Source of the DNA: Listeria ilorinensis
GTDB lineage: Bacteria; Bacillota; Bacilli; Lactobacillales; Listeriaceae
Reading direction: 5' to 3'
Length of the DNA: 64,000 nt
Assembly (NCBI RefSeq): GCF_913566895.1
Contig: NZ_CAJYCN010000003.1
Coordinates: forward strand, 186,001 to 250,000
This document shows, one piece after another, positions 11,149 to 19,096 of the stretch; within the stretch, counting starts at the first letter, position 1; the number at the start of each line of letters is the position of its first letter. Below the pieces are notes generated by a model. The model was given only the letters and a program-made list of their open reading frames with translations. It had not been told where the DNA came from and did no database searches. Position numbers and translations under genes: made by a program.

Positions 11149-12423
11149 ATGAAAGTGGAATTAGTGGACTTACTTGTAACGAAAGAAGAGGTCGAAAAAG
11201 CTTATGAAGTACTGAAACCGGTCGTCAAACATACACCACTTCAATATGATTACTACCTGTCGCAAAAGTACAGCTGCCACGTGTACTTAAAGCGAGAAGA
11301 CTTGCAGTGGGTGCGATCATTCAAGTTACGCGGTGCCTATTACGCGATTGCTTCACTCGAAAAAAACGAACTGGCAAAAGGTGTCACATGTGCTAGTGCC
11401 GGCAATCATGCGCAAGGGGTTGCCTACACCTGCCAGAAAATGCAAGTGCAGGCAACGATTTTCATGCCCACTACGACCCCTCAGCAAAAAATCTCGCAAG
11501 TACAGTTTTTTGGTGGCGAATATGCAGAAGTGATTTTGACAGGTGATACGTTTGATGCTTCGGCTGAAGCAGCCAAACAGTATTCAGCTGATCATCATAC
11601 AACTTTCATTGCTCCGTTCGACGATCCGGCGATCATCGCTGGTCAAGGTTCACTTGCAGTCGAGATGCTGCATGATATGAACCGCGAAAAAGTGCAGGCC
11701 GACTATTGTTTTGCAGCAGTTGGTGGTGGCGGGCTGATTTCAGGTGTAGGCAGTTATTTGAAAGCAGTCAGTCCGATCACAAAAATTATCGGTGTCGAAC
11801 CGACCGGGGCCCCGTCAATGACCCGCTCGCTTGAAGCAGGCCAGATTGTCACGCTGCCGGAAATCGATAAATTTGTAGATGGTGCTGCAGTCAAACAAGT
11901 TGGTGAGCTTACTTTCCATCATGCGGAGCAGCTGGTCGACGAGATGGTCGAAGTGGCAGAAGGCGAAGTCTGTTCATCCATTTTAGATCTCTATACAAAG
12001 CAAGCGATCGTGGCTGAACCCGCCGGAGCCCTAAGTGTAGCAGCACTGGAACACTATCAAGAAAAAGTGAAAGGAAAAACTGTCATATGTATTATCAGCG
12101 GTGGAAATAATGATATCAATCGGATGCAGGAAATCGAAGAACGGTCGCTACTTTTCGAAGGTCTCAAACATTATTTTATCGTAAATTTCCCCCAACGACC
12201 GGGTGCACTAAAAGAATTTGTCAATGAAGTGCTAGGACCTCAAGATGATATTACAAAGTTTGAGTACACAAAAAAAGTCAACCGGAATAACGGCCCTGTC
12301 ATTATTGGCGTCCTGCTTCATCAAAAAGATGATTACGCGGCACTGCTTGAAAGAATGCGCCGCTTTGATCCAGCTTTTATCCCGATCAATGACAACCGGA
12401 CACTTTATACATTGCTGGTTTAA
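11149..12423 (+). CDS. ilvA: threonine dehydratase IlvA (biosynthetic)
   Basis: This PLP enzyme deaminates threonine to 2-ketobutyrate, feeding isoleucine synthesis. The PLP lysine is in [10 protein letters not shown] (about residues 58-67), the phosphate-binding loop is [10 protein letters not shown], and a single C-terminal ACT-like domain ([20 protein letters not shown]) provides isoleucine control. I choose ATG 11149 (AAAGG 6 nt upstream) over the GTG at 11146, giving 424 residues. It is the last gene of the operon, followed by a terminator hairpin. Confidence 0.95.
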   Translation: MKVELVDLLVTKEEVEKAYEVLKPVVKHTPLQYDYYLSQKYSCHVYLKREDLQWVRSFKLRGAYYAIASLEKNELAKGVTCASAGNHAQGVAYTCQKMQVQATIFMPTTTPQQKISQVQFFGGEYAEVILTGDTFDASAEAAKQYSADHHTTFIAPFDDPAIIAGQGSLAVEMLHDMNREKVQADYCFAAVGGGGLISGVGSYLKAVSPITKIIGVEPTGAPSMTRSLEAGQIVTLPEIDKFVDGAAVKQVGELTFHHAEQLVDEMVEVAEGEVCSSILDLYTKQAIVAEPAGALSVAALEHYQEKVKGKTVICIISGGNNDINRMQEIEERSLLFEGLKHYFIVNFPQRPGALKEFVNEVLGPQDDITKFEYTKKVNRNNGPVIIGVLLHQKDDYAALLERMRRFDPAFIPINDNRTLYTLLV

Positions 12424-12429
12424 TATCCT

Positions 12430-12454
12430 CCCCCTTGCTGTTTCAGTAAGGGGG
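12430..12454 (+). terminator. terminator of the ilv-leu operon
   Basis: CCCCCTTGCTG (12430-12440) pairs with CAGTAAGGGGG (12444-12454) around a TTT loop, with one G-T pair. The following tract (CTTCCATTTATAT) is only moderately T-rich. Confidence 0.75.
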
Positions 12455-12499
12455 CTTCCATTTATATAACAGTTCATATCCATCTACCAAACTGTTTTC

Positions 12500-12528
12500 T
12501 TTAGATTTCATATGTTTTATGCTATAAT
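12500..12528 (+). promoter_or_regulatory. probable promoter of alsD
   Basis: Perfect -10 TATAAT at 12523-12528 with a weak -35 (TTTAGA, 12500-12505) at 17-base spacing, just after the operon terminator. Confidence 0.55.
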
Positions 12529-12600
12529 AAACGGGAATAGAGAAACTGTACTATTAAAAAATACAAATTCCAATATAACATACCAAGGAGTGTAAAATAA

Positions 12601-13320
12601 ATGGAAGCGAAACGAAAAAATCGACTTTTTCAGCATTCCACCATGGCAGCACTGGTTGGCGGTCTTTTTGGCGGCACAACAACTTTTAAAGATTTAATGG
12701 AACACGGTGATTTAGGCATCGGCACTCTGAACGATTTTGATGGAGAGCTGATCATTGTAGACGGCGAACCTTTCCAAATTCGAGAAGACGGCAAAGCCTA
12801 TAAAGTAGCTCCTGATGATACGACACCTTATGCAACCGTTACTTACTTTGAGCCAGATGTCCTTTTTGAAGTAAAAGAAAGCATGACTCGAGAGGCAGTC
12901 GAAGAAAAAATTGCTTCACTTGTTCAAGGACCGAATGTTTTTTATGCTGTTAAAGTAACGGGGAATTTTAAAGTGGTCGACACGCGGGTTGCACCTAAGC
13001 AGAGTCGACCTTATCCGCCACTGATCGAAGCGGTCAAAACACAACCGACCTATCATTTTGAATACATCACGGGTACGATTGTCGGTTTCTTCACCCCCAA
13101 ATATATCAGCGGAATCGGCGTTGCTGGTTATCATATTCATTTTATTGATGACATGCGACAAATTGGCGGTCACGTGTTTGACTACGAACTTTTGGAGGGT
13201 GTCGTCGAAGTAGCCCAACAAACAGAATTCGAGCTTGAATTACCGCAGACTTCCGAATTCCTTCGCAGTGATCTTGGTTCACCAGATATGCTGGAACAAA
13301 TTGAAGCAGCTGAAAATTAA
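12601..13320 (+). CDS. alsD: alpha-acetolactate decarboxylase
   Basis: This cytoplasmic zinc enzyme decarboxylates acetolactate to acetoin, draining the ilv intermediate into overflow metabolism. The 239-residue protein has the family start FQHSTMAALVGGLFGG and the zinc-ligand histidines in GYHIHFIDDMRQIGGHV (His178, His180, His191). It sits directly behind the ilv-leu operon with its own promoter, and about 6 kb from the partner alsS on the opposite strand. The ribosome site AAGGAG precedes the ATG. Confidence 0.95.
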   Translation: MEAKRKNRLFQHSTMAALVGGLFGGTTTFKDLMEHGDLGIGTLNDFDGELIIVDGEPFQIREDGKAYKVAPDDTTPYATVTYFEPDVLFEVKESMTREAVEEKIASLVQGPNVFYAVKVTGNFKVVDTRVAPKQSRPYPPLIEAVKTQPTYHFEYITGTIVGFFTPKYISGIGVAGYHIHFIDDMRQIGGHVFDYELLEGVVEVAQQTEFELELPQTSEFLRSDLGSPDMLEQIEAAEN

Positions 13321-13360
13321 AAGAAGCGTCTGACTGTCAAAACACAGCCAGACGCTTCTT
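13321..13360. terminator. bidirectional terminator between alsD and pdp
   Basis: AAGAAGCGTCTG (13321-13332) and CAGACGCTTCTT (13349-13360) form a perfect 12-bp stem. T-rich sequence follows on the + strand (TATTTATG) and A-rich sequence precedes it, so it can end alsD and the convergent pdp operon. Confidence 0.85.
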
Positions 13361-13385
13361 TATTTATGCAAATGTATTTAGCTAT

Positions 13386-14687
13386 TTACTCTGTGATCAC
13401 CCGATGGATCAAAACAGGTTTTTCAGCATGATCGGTAATGTGGATATTCTGGTAGAGTTTCTCCATCACATCCTCTACTGCTTCCCGATTGCTATAAATC
13501 GTAAGCAGTGATTCACCCATTTCAACCGAATCGCCTACTTTTTTATGCAGCTTGAGACCTACCGCTAAATCGATTTCATCTTCCTTTGTCGCCCGTCCTG
13601 CACCTAGAAGCATTGCTGCAATCCCAAGTTCATCCGCTACAATTTCAGCCACATATCCTGCTTTTTTCGCAGGAAGTTCAATTTGGAAACGAGCCTGAGG
13701 AAGTTTATCCGGCTGATCAACTACAGAAGGATCCCCGCCTTGATGAGCCAAAAATGATTTGAATTTTTCCAAGGCTGCCCCATTTTTCATTACATCAAGC
13801 AGCTTGGCGCGCGCTTCTTCCAATGTTACCGCTTGTTCTGCCAAAACAACCATTTGGCTTCCCAGCACAAGTACAAGCTCAGTCAAATCTTCTGGCCCCT
13901 CGCCGCGAAGCGTATCAATCGCTTCCTGAACCTCCAGTGAATTTCCGATAGCCAGTCCTAGTGGCTGAGACATATCTGAAAGAACGGCCATCGTATTTCG
14001 ACCAACACTTTTACCGATCCGCACCATAGCATGCGCTAGCTCTGCCGCATCTTCTTCTGTTTTCATAAAGGCTCCTGCACCCGTTTTGACATCCAGTACG
14101 ATTGCATCTGCACCCGCAGCAATTTTTTTACTCATGATCGAGCTAGCAATCAACGGAATGGCATTGACTGTTGCTGTAACATCCCGTAGCGCATACAATT
14201 TTTTATCTGCCGGGGTCAAGTTGCCACTTTGACCGATGACCGCCAGCCCCTCCTCGTTGACCAGATCAATAAAAGCATCTTTGGTAATCTCTACATGGAA
14301 GCCTTGAATGGATTCCAGTTTGTCGATCGTTCCGCCAGTATGCCCCAACCCGCGTCCAGACATTTTGGCTACGGGAACGCCAACAGCGGCAACAAGCGGT
14401 GCCAAGACAAGCGTCGTTGTATCACCAACACCGCCCGTCGAATGCTTATCTACTTTGATGCCATGAATTGCTGATAGGTCGATTGTCTCGCCAGAATTGA
14501 CCATTGCCATTGTCATATCTGCCCGCTCCTGGTCCGTCATATCTTTGAAATAGATTGCCATAAGCAGCGCGCTGACTTGATAATCCGGTATCTCACCTTT
14601 CGTATATCCATCAATGAAAAATTGAATCTCTGCAGTCGTTAACTCGCCACCGTCCCTTTTTTTGGCAATCAGATCGACCATTCTCAC
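13386..14687 (-). CDS. pdp: pyrimidine-nucleoside phosphorylase
   Basis: This enzyme phosphorolyses uridine and thymidine-type nucleosides to base plus (deoxy)ribose 1-phosphate. The protein has the glycosyltransferase family 3 N-domain ([21 protein letters not shown] starting near residue 15), the [11 protein letters not shown] phosphate-binding loop (about 82) and the signature [19 protein letters not shown] choose GTG 14687 because AGGAG lies 8 nt upstream; this gives 433 residues, the usual length, and an N-terminus [10 protein letters not shown] like its relatives. It is the last gene of the deoC-lacI-pdp operon, with a LacI-type operator just upstream. Confidence 0.95.
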   Translation of the reverse strand: MRMVDLIAKKRDGGELTTAEIQFFIDGYTKGEIPDYQVSALLMAIYFKDMTDQERADMTMAMVNSGETIDLSAIHGIKVDKHSTGGVGDTTTLVLAPLVAAVGVPVAKMSGRGLGHTGGTIDKLESIQGFHVEITKDAFIDLVNEEGLAVIGQSGNLTPADKKLYALRDVTATVNAIPLIASSIMSKKIAAGADAIVLDVKTGAGAFMKTEEDAAELAHAMVRIGKSVGRNTMAVLSDMSQPLGLAIGNSLEVQEAIDTLRGEGPEDLTELVLVLGSQMVVLAEQAVTLEEARAKLLDVMKNGAALEKFKSFLAHQGGDPSVVDQPDKLPQARFQIELPAKKAGYVAEIVADELGIAAMLLGAGRATKEDEIDLAVGLKLHKKVGDSVEMGESLLTIYSNREAVEDVMEKLYQNIHITDHAEKPVLIHRVITE

Positions 14688-14722
14688 CTTCAACACTCCT
14701 TTTTGTTATCGGTTTCATTCAC

Positions 14723-14740
14723 AAGTAAACCGTTTTACTT
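14723..14740. promoter_or_regulatory. LacI-family operator between lacI and pdp
   Basis: AAGTAAACCGTTTTACTT is an almost perfect palindrome with the central CG typical of LacI/GalR-family operators. It sits about 35 bp before the pdp start and next to the lacI-type gene, so local autoregulation is the simple reading. Confidence 0.65.
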
Positions 14741-14766
14741 AAACTAGAAAAGTATCGTCACACTCA

Positions 14767-15792
14767 CTATACGTTACTTTTCTGCCAACTGTCAATTCTT
14801 TTTGTACTCCCTCGCTCGATAAGTGTCAGATCAAGCTCACAATTGCCCATTTTTTCTTCAGGATGCTCGATTTTGCGAAGCAGAAACTTTGCTGCAATTT
14901 CACCCAGCTGATAGATGGGCTGGCGAATGGTGGTCAGAGGTGGCGTCATAAACTCAGATAATTCAATATCATCAAAACCAATAACAGACAAATCATCAGG
15001 AACCCGCTTGCCACATTCCAGCGCTGCACGGTACGCCCCGACTGCCATCAAATCATTGGTTGCAAATAGCGCAGTGACCTCCGTTTTCATTAGCATATGC
15101 GTTGCCTGATAACCGCCTTGCATGGTCTGATCTCCACTAGTGATCCACTCCGGTTTGATCGTAATGCCGTAGTCGCGCATACATGCTTTATAACCCTCAA
15201 ACCGCTCAAAAACATTATAAAAGCTAGCATCTGCAATAATGATCCCTATTGCCTGATGTCCTAATTCAATCAGGTGCTTCGTTGCCATGTAACCGCCCTC
15301 ATAATCATTTACAGCAATCCGCCCTTCCTTCTGTTCATTCCGCTGACGATCAAGGAGAATGAAGGGCTTATTTTTCCCGCGAAGCCGCTCGAAAACTTTT
15401 GATGCTAAGATATTGGGACTGGCAATAATCAGGCCATCCACTGCCCGGTGCAACAGTTCCTCGACATACTGGTCTTCTCGTTCCTTATCATTTGATGTGT
15501 TGCAAAGCATGATCATGTACTCGTAACGGTTCAAATAGTCCTCTGCCCCTTTGACCATTTGCGAAAAAAAAGCATCGGTCACTTGCGGCACGATCATACC
15601 GATTGTATTTGTATGACTGGTGATCATATTTTTAGCAAAAAAATTCGGTTTATAAGCCATTTCTTTTGCTGTTTCGAGCACCCGCTTTTTCGTCGCCTCA
15701 CTGAAACGATCTCCCTTACCGTTTAGAATCTGCGAGATGGCCGTAATCGAAACACCGGTTTTTTCTGCAATTTCACGAATCGTAACGCTCAA
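14767..15792 (-). CDS. LacI-family transcriptional regulator of the deo locus
   Basis: This 341-residue repressor has an N-terminal helix-turn-helix (VTIREIAEKTGVSITAISQIL, about 3-23), a hinge helix region near residue 50 and a periplasmic-binding-like effector domain (IGMIVPQVTDAFFSQMVKGAED and ALFATNDLMAVGAYRAALECG). Its place between deoC and pdp indicates that it senses a deoxyribonucleoside or sugar-phosphate related to that pathway; the effector is not known from sequence. Both neighbours are on the same strand within 80 bp. Confidence 0.9.
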   Translation of the reverse strand: MSVTIREIAEKTGVSITAISQILNGKGDRFSEATKKRVLETAKEMAYKPNFFAKNMITSHTNTIGMIVPQVTDAFFSQMVKGAEDYLNRYEYMIMLCNTSNDKEREDQYVEELLHRAVDGLIIASPNILASKVFERLRGKNKPFILLDRQRNEQKEGRIAVNDYEGGYMATKHLIELGHQAIGIIIADASFYNVFERFEGYKACMRDYGITIKPEWITSGDQTMQGGYQATHMLMKTEVTALFATNDLMAVGAYRAALECGKRVPDDLSVIGFDDIELSEFMTPPLTTIRQPIYQLGEIAAKFLLRKIEHPEEKMGNCELDLTLIERGSTKRIDSWQKSNV

Positions 15793-15853
15793 AAAAACAC
15801 CCCCTACTCCCTCTCATTTCATCAAAAGAATAAACCTTTCTCGGGGTTTTCCA

Positions 15854-16516
15854 TTAATAATCCGAGTCACTTTCTTCGCCAGAAACGATTGCAACACCTG
15901 CACTTGCACCAATTCTAGAAGCACCAGCTTCAATCATTGCCAGCACATCTTCTTTTGTCCGAACGCCGCCTGATGCCTTCACGCCAACTTCTGATCCAAC
16001 TGTTTTGCGCATCAATGCGATATCAGCTGTTGTTGCACCGCCTGTTGAAAAACCAGTAGATGTTTTGACAAAATTAGCTCCAGCTTTCACTGCAAGCTTG
16101 CAAGCACGAACTTTTTCTTCATCTGTCAATAGACATGTTTCGATAATCACTTTGACAAGTGTTCCGTTTGCTGCTTTGACAACCGCACGAATATCCGCTT
16201 CAACAAGTGCATCATCCTGCTCTTTCAAAGCACCGATATTGATGACCATATCAACCTCAGTCGCACCGTTTTCGATCGCATTTTTCGTTTCAAAAGCTTT
16301 AACAGCCGATGTATTCGCACCAAGCGGAAAACCAATCACCGTACAAACATCTACTTCTGTTCCAGCAAGTTCATCCTTACAAAGGCTGACCCAAGTCGGA
16401 TTGACACAAACAGATGCAAAACCGTACTCCTTCGCCTCTTTGGTCAATTGTAAAATTTGAGCCCTCGTCGTATCCGGCTTAAGCGCCGTATGATCAATCA
16501 TTTTCGCAATATTCAT
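15854..16516 (-). CDS. deoC: deoxyribose-phosphate aldolase
   Basis: This aldolase cleaves 2-deoxyribose 5-phosphate to glyceraldehyde 3-phosphate and acetaldehyde. The TIM-barrel protein starts [15 protein letters not shown]; the Schiff-base lysine is in FVKTSTGFS and the second active-site lysine in [11 protein letters not shown]. The start at 16516 is set by GGAGGAG upstream and the family N-terminus; an open frame continues upstream to 16609 but lacks family resemblance. The product is 220 residues. It heads the operon. Confidence 0.95.
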   Translation of the reverse strand: MNIAKMIDHTALKPDTTRAQILQLTKEAKEYGFASVCVNPTWVSLCKDELAGTEVDVCTVIGFPLGANTSAVKAFETKNAIENGATEVDMVINIGALKEQDDALVEADIRAVVKAANGTLVKVIIETCLLTDEEKVRACKLAVKAGANFVKTSTGFSTGGATTADIALMRKTVGSEVGVKASGGVRTKEDVLAMIEAGASRIGASAGVAIVSGEESDSDY

Positions 16517-16541
16517 TTTCACACTCTCCTCCTTCTCCCTT

Positions 16542-16570
16542 ATTGTAGTTGATTCACCACCCTCTGTAAA
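16542..16570 (-). promoter_or_regulatory. promoter of the deoC-lacI-pdp operon
   Basis: On the minus strand TTTACA (16570-16565), a 17-base spacer and TACAAT (16547-16542), each one mismatch from consensus, about 25 bp before the deoC start. A GGTTTAC half-site like that of the 14723 operator overlaps the -35 box. Confidence 0.7.
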
Positions 16571-16759
16571 CCAAAACCTGCTTGCGCGAAATAGCCGCCA
16601 AAAAGGCATATTTCAAAATATCTGCACCATAAACTTCATTGTGCATCACATCAGTGGTTTCTGCTGCTTTCAGTTTCTCAAAAAAGCCTGCGCTCCTTTT
16701 TCATAAGACTATTGTCCAAGTCAGTATTGCAGGATGATAGCAACAGCAGCCTTCTCGCC

Positions 16760-17152
16760 ATAAACGAGAAATCGAGGAAGAACTGGAAAAGTTGTTCGAG
16801 CTGAAAACCTTTATCAGCAGCTTAGAGATACCACTATTGTATTTGCAAATACGATTTCAAACGTAGCAAGGAGAAGATCATGAAAATGCTTGCAAGAGGG
16901 TAATTGACCGTACTGACAATGGCTACTTATTGATGATATTTTAGAGCAATGCCGTAAATTGGACGAAACAGGAAGCGTGTCCGTGAATTACAAGTGCTTA
17001 TCAACAATCTGAATATCCGAACACATTTATTTGCTAAAACGGTTTCAAATTTTACACCCTTAACGGCATATTTGCCATATAACCGTAAAAAAATAACGAG
17101 TGAGCTGCAATGCGTTCTGGATGCCAAAGTTGAAGCAGAAATGCAAAGATAG
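16760..17152 (+). pseudogene. multiply frameshifted coding remnant, family not recognised
   Basis: Reading across frames gives protein-like pieces: KREIEEELEKLFELKTF, then TTIVFANTISNVARRRS, then VIDRTDNGY, then DDILEQCRKLDETG, then a clean 57-codon segment beginning RELQVLINNLNIRTHLFAK and ending at the TAG at 17150-17152. At least four frame changes are needed, so the gene is dead. Two pieces resemble each other (T-x-x-FA-N/K-T-I/V-SN), hinting at an internal repeat in the ancestor. I do not recognise the family. It lies between deoC and the merR gene, in a pocket that looks like inserted and decayed DNA. Confidence 0.5.
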
Positions 17153-17241
17153 AGAGAGAACTTGAAATCCTTAGGGTAGCCAAGCATTGACAACGATTGA
17201 AAAAATATGGATATTCAAATTTTCAAGATCCAATTTGACCA

Positions 17242-17272
17242 TTGACATGGTGTACACTCCATAGGGTATCAT
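17242..17272 (+). promoter_or_regulatory. MerR-type promoter/operator of merR-SDR
   Basis: TTGACA (17242-17247) and TATCAT (17267-17272) are separated by 19 bases instead of 17, the hallmark of promoters activated by MerR-family proteins. The spacer holds a near-palindrome (ATGGTGTACACTCCAT). It drives the merR gene itself, so autoregulation is expected. Confidence 0.75.
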
Positions 17273-17292
17273 TTAGACTAGAGGTGAACTAT

Positions 17293-17742
17293 ATGAATTA
17301 TTCTGCAGGAGAAGTAGCGAAAAAACTGGAGTTAACGAAAGACAGTCTTCGCTATTATGAAAAAGAAGGTCTATTGCCGCCGATAAAACGAAATCAGTCT
17401 GGTCATCGCACTTATACAGAATCAGATGTCGAGTGGATTTTTTTGATTCGTTGTTTGCGTGATACAGATATGCCAATTCATAAGATCAAGCAGTATGTAT
17501 CTATGCTGATGAAAGGTGGAAATGAATCAATACCAAGACGCCGTGATATTCTGATGGAACATAAAGTGTTTCTGAAAGAAAAGATTACGACCTATCAAAG
17601 GCTTTCGCAATTAATTGAAAAGAAATTGAATTTTTATGATGAAGCATTGAATTCTGATAATCCCGAAACCGCCCATTGTATGGATTATGCTACAGAGTGG
17701 GAACATTTCAGAGGTATACTTAGAGGTGTAAAACATGACTAA
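17293..17742 (+). CDS. MerR-family transcriptional regulator
   Basis: This 149-residue protein has the MerR winged helix at the N-terminus (YSAGEVAKKLELTKDSLRYY, then EKEGLLPP and RTYTESDVEWI), followed by an antiparallel coiled-coil region (about 75-125). The short C-terminus has no cysteine pair typical of metal sensors; one cysteine sits near residue 135 (TAHCMD). The true start is ATG 17293 with GAGGTG upstream; the open frame from 17242 begins inside the promoter. The last 8 bases overlap the SDR gene, so regulator and enzyme are co-expressed. The inducer is unknown. Confidence 0.9.
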   Translation: MNYSAGEVAKKLELTKDSLRYYEKEGLLPPIKRNQSGHRTYTESDVEWIFLIRCLRDTDMPIHKIKQYVSMLMKGGNESIPRRRDILMEHKVFLKEKITTYQRLSQLIEKKLNFYDEALNSDNPETAHCMDYATEWEHFRGILRGVKHD

Positions 17743-18511
17743 TACGGCCTTAATAACGGGTTCTACAAGTGGTATCGGAAAGGCTTTTGCAGACAAATTA
17801 GCACAAGAAAAAATAGATTTAATTTTAGTGTCGAGGGATGCTGCAAAACTGGATAATCAGTCTAAGGAATTAACATGTAAATATGGGATACAGGTTTCTG
17901 TGATTGCGATTGATTTAGAAAAGCCTAATGCTGCAAATAAGGTTTTTGAAGCAGTGCGGGAGCTTGGCTTGTCCATTCAGCTATTGATAAATAATGCAGG
18001 ATTTAATGAGTACGGTTCTTTTTTGAAAACTAATCTGGAGAAAGAAAAGGAAATGATTAGTTTGCATGTAATTTACACTACGGAAATGATGAAGTTGTTT
18101 CTGCCTGACATGGTAAATAACGGGTATGGTCGTATTTTAAACCTTGGTTCTACAGGTTCTATAATACCCTGTCCGAACGATGCTGTATATGCTGCAACAA
18201 AGGCATATATTCTGCATGTTTCCAAAGGGATCAATGCAGAATTGAAAGGGACCGGTGTTTCAATAACAACATTATGCCCCGGTTCCACGAAAACAGAGTT
18301 TGCTGTTAAGGCAGGAATGGAAAATACACTATTATTCAAATTCTTTGTTATGACACCAGAAGCTGTTGCTAAGATAGGTTACAAAGCCCTTGTAAAAGGG
18401 AAGACTTCGGTTATTACGGGGGTATATAATCAATTGATGGTATTGTCTTCAAAAATCATACCGCCAATTATCATACATTCCATAACGAAAAAGATGTTAA
18501 GCAGTGAATGA
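17735..18511 (+). CDS. short-chain dehydrogenase/reductase (SDR)
   Basis: This 258-residue classical SDR has the NAD(P) motif TGSTSGIG (about 8-15), NNAG near residue 88, a serine in NLGSTGS and the catalytic YAATK (near 150). The RD after the second strand (LVSRDAAKL) suggests NADP preference. The C-terminal tail is hydrophobic and basic (SSKIIPPIIIHSITKKML). It overlaps merR and so probably reduces or oxidises the compound, or a product of the stress, that MerR senses; the substrate is not known. Base composition is visibly more A+T-rich than the deo genes before it. Confidence 0.88.
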   Translation: MTNTALITGSTSGIGKAFADKLAQEKIDLILVSRDAAKLDNQSKELTCKYGIQVSVIAIDLEKPNAANKVFEAVRELGLSIQLLINNAGFNEYGSFLKTNLEKEKEMISLHVIYTTEMMKLFLPDMVNNGYGRILNLGSTGSIIPCPNDAVYAATKAYILHVSKGINAELKGTGVSITTLCPGSTKTEFAVKAGMENTLLFKFFVMTPEAVAKIGYKALVKGKTSVITGVYNQLMVLSSKIIPPIIIHSITKKMLSSE

Positions 18512-18550
18512 ATTATATTTGCACAAACTAACCAACTTGATATAGGCGGC

Positions 18551-18753
18551 GTGAGGAATATAAATGAAGGGATAAATGGAACTGACTGTTTGCTATGTCC
18601 TATTTGCAAAAATAAAACTCGAATAAAATTGCGACAAGACATAATGCTTTTGAATTTCCCACCATTTTGCCCTAAATGCAAAAAAGAAACCTTAGTGGAT
18701 GCCCAAACAATTAAATACATCTATTATTAAAGAGCCGGACGCAGAGCCGATGA
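18551..18753 (+). pseudogene. cysteine-rich KTR-type protein remnant, frameshifted
   Basis: From a possible GTG at 18551 the frame encodes a small protein with CPICKNKTR and FPPFCPKCKKETL, two CxxC pairs and the KTR signature of the Cys_rich_KTR family. It stops at TAA 18728-18730, but the adjacent frame continues IIKEPDAEP, which resembles the usual family ending (KEPDA), so a single frameshift has probably broken the C-terminus. The family is often found near mobile or accessory Firmicute genes; its function is not established. It follows the SDR gene in the same frame as that gene, 39 bp after its stop. Confidence 0.6.
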
Positions 18754-18782
18754 AATGTGAACAGTCACAAATCATCGGCTCT
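18743..18782 (+). terminator. terminator after the merR-SDR-KTR unit
   Basis: AGAGCCGATGA (18743-18753) is the exact reverse complement of TCATCGGCTCT (18772-18782); TTCCTGTTTATAT follows. It overlaps the tail of the KTR remnant. Confidence 0.75.
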
Positions 18783-18857
18783 TTCCTGTTTATATAGTAC
18801 AGCTCATCAATAAAAAAACGATGCTTTTGGCGGGGATTTCTTCATGCCTATATATGT

Positions 18858-18900
18858 AAATCTCTCCAAGCTTGTTCTCAAGTTTTTGGGGGGATTTTTT
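18858..18900 (+). terminator. second terminator-like hairpin
   Basis: AAATCTCTCCAAGCTTG pairs imperfectly (G-T pairs and a 2-base bulge) with CAAGTTTTTGGGGGGATTT and is followed by T residues. The 18783-19041 stretch otherwise holds no gene that I can support. Confidence 0.4.
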
Positions 18901-19041
18901 ATGTGCTGGTCTTCTTCAACCACACCGCCACTTATTATGAGTAGCGAGTATATATCTACATACCGTCTCTGACAGCGGAGGATAGCTTGTTAAAAAAATT
19001 GTAGGTTGGTTCTAACAGGAAAACATTCTGAATAAGAAAAA

Positions 19042-19069
19042 ACGGCATAGTCACGACTGACTATACCGT
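19042..19069 (-). terminator. terminator of alsS
   Basis: On the minus strand ACGGTATAGTC and GACTATGCCGT (one G-T pair) enclose a 6-nt loop and are followed by TTTTTTCTTATTC. It lies 28 bp after the alsS stop. Confidence 0.85.
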
Positions 19070-19096
19070 AATTTATGAAAGAGCCCTCTCTTTCGA

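Noticed and set aside
16005-16460. 151-codon frame antisense to deoC
   Set aside because: Ser/Thr/Ala-rich shadow of a strongly coded gene with no start signal.
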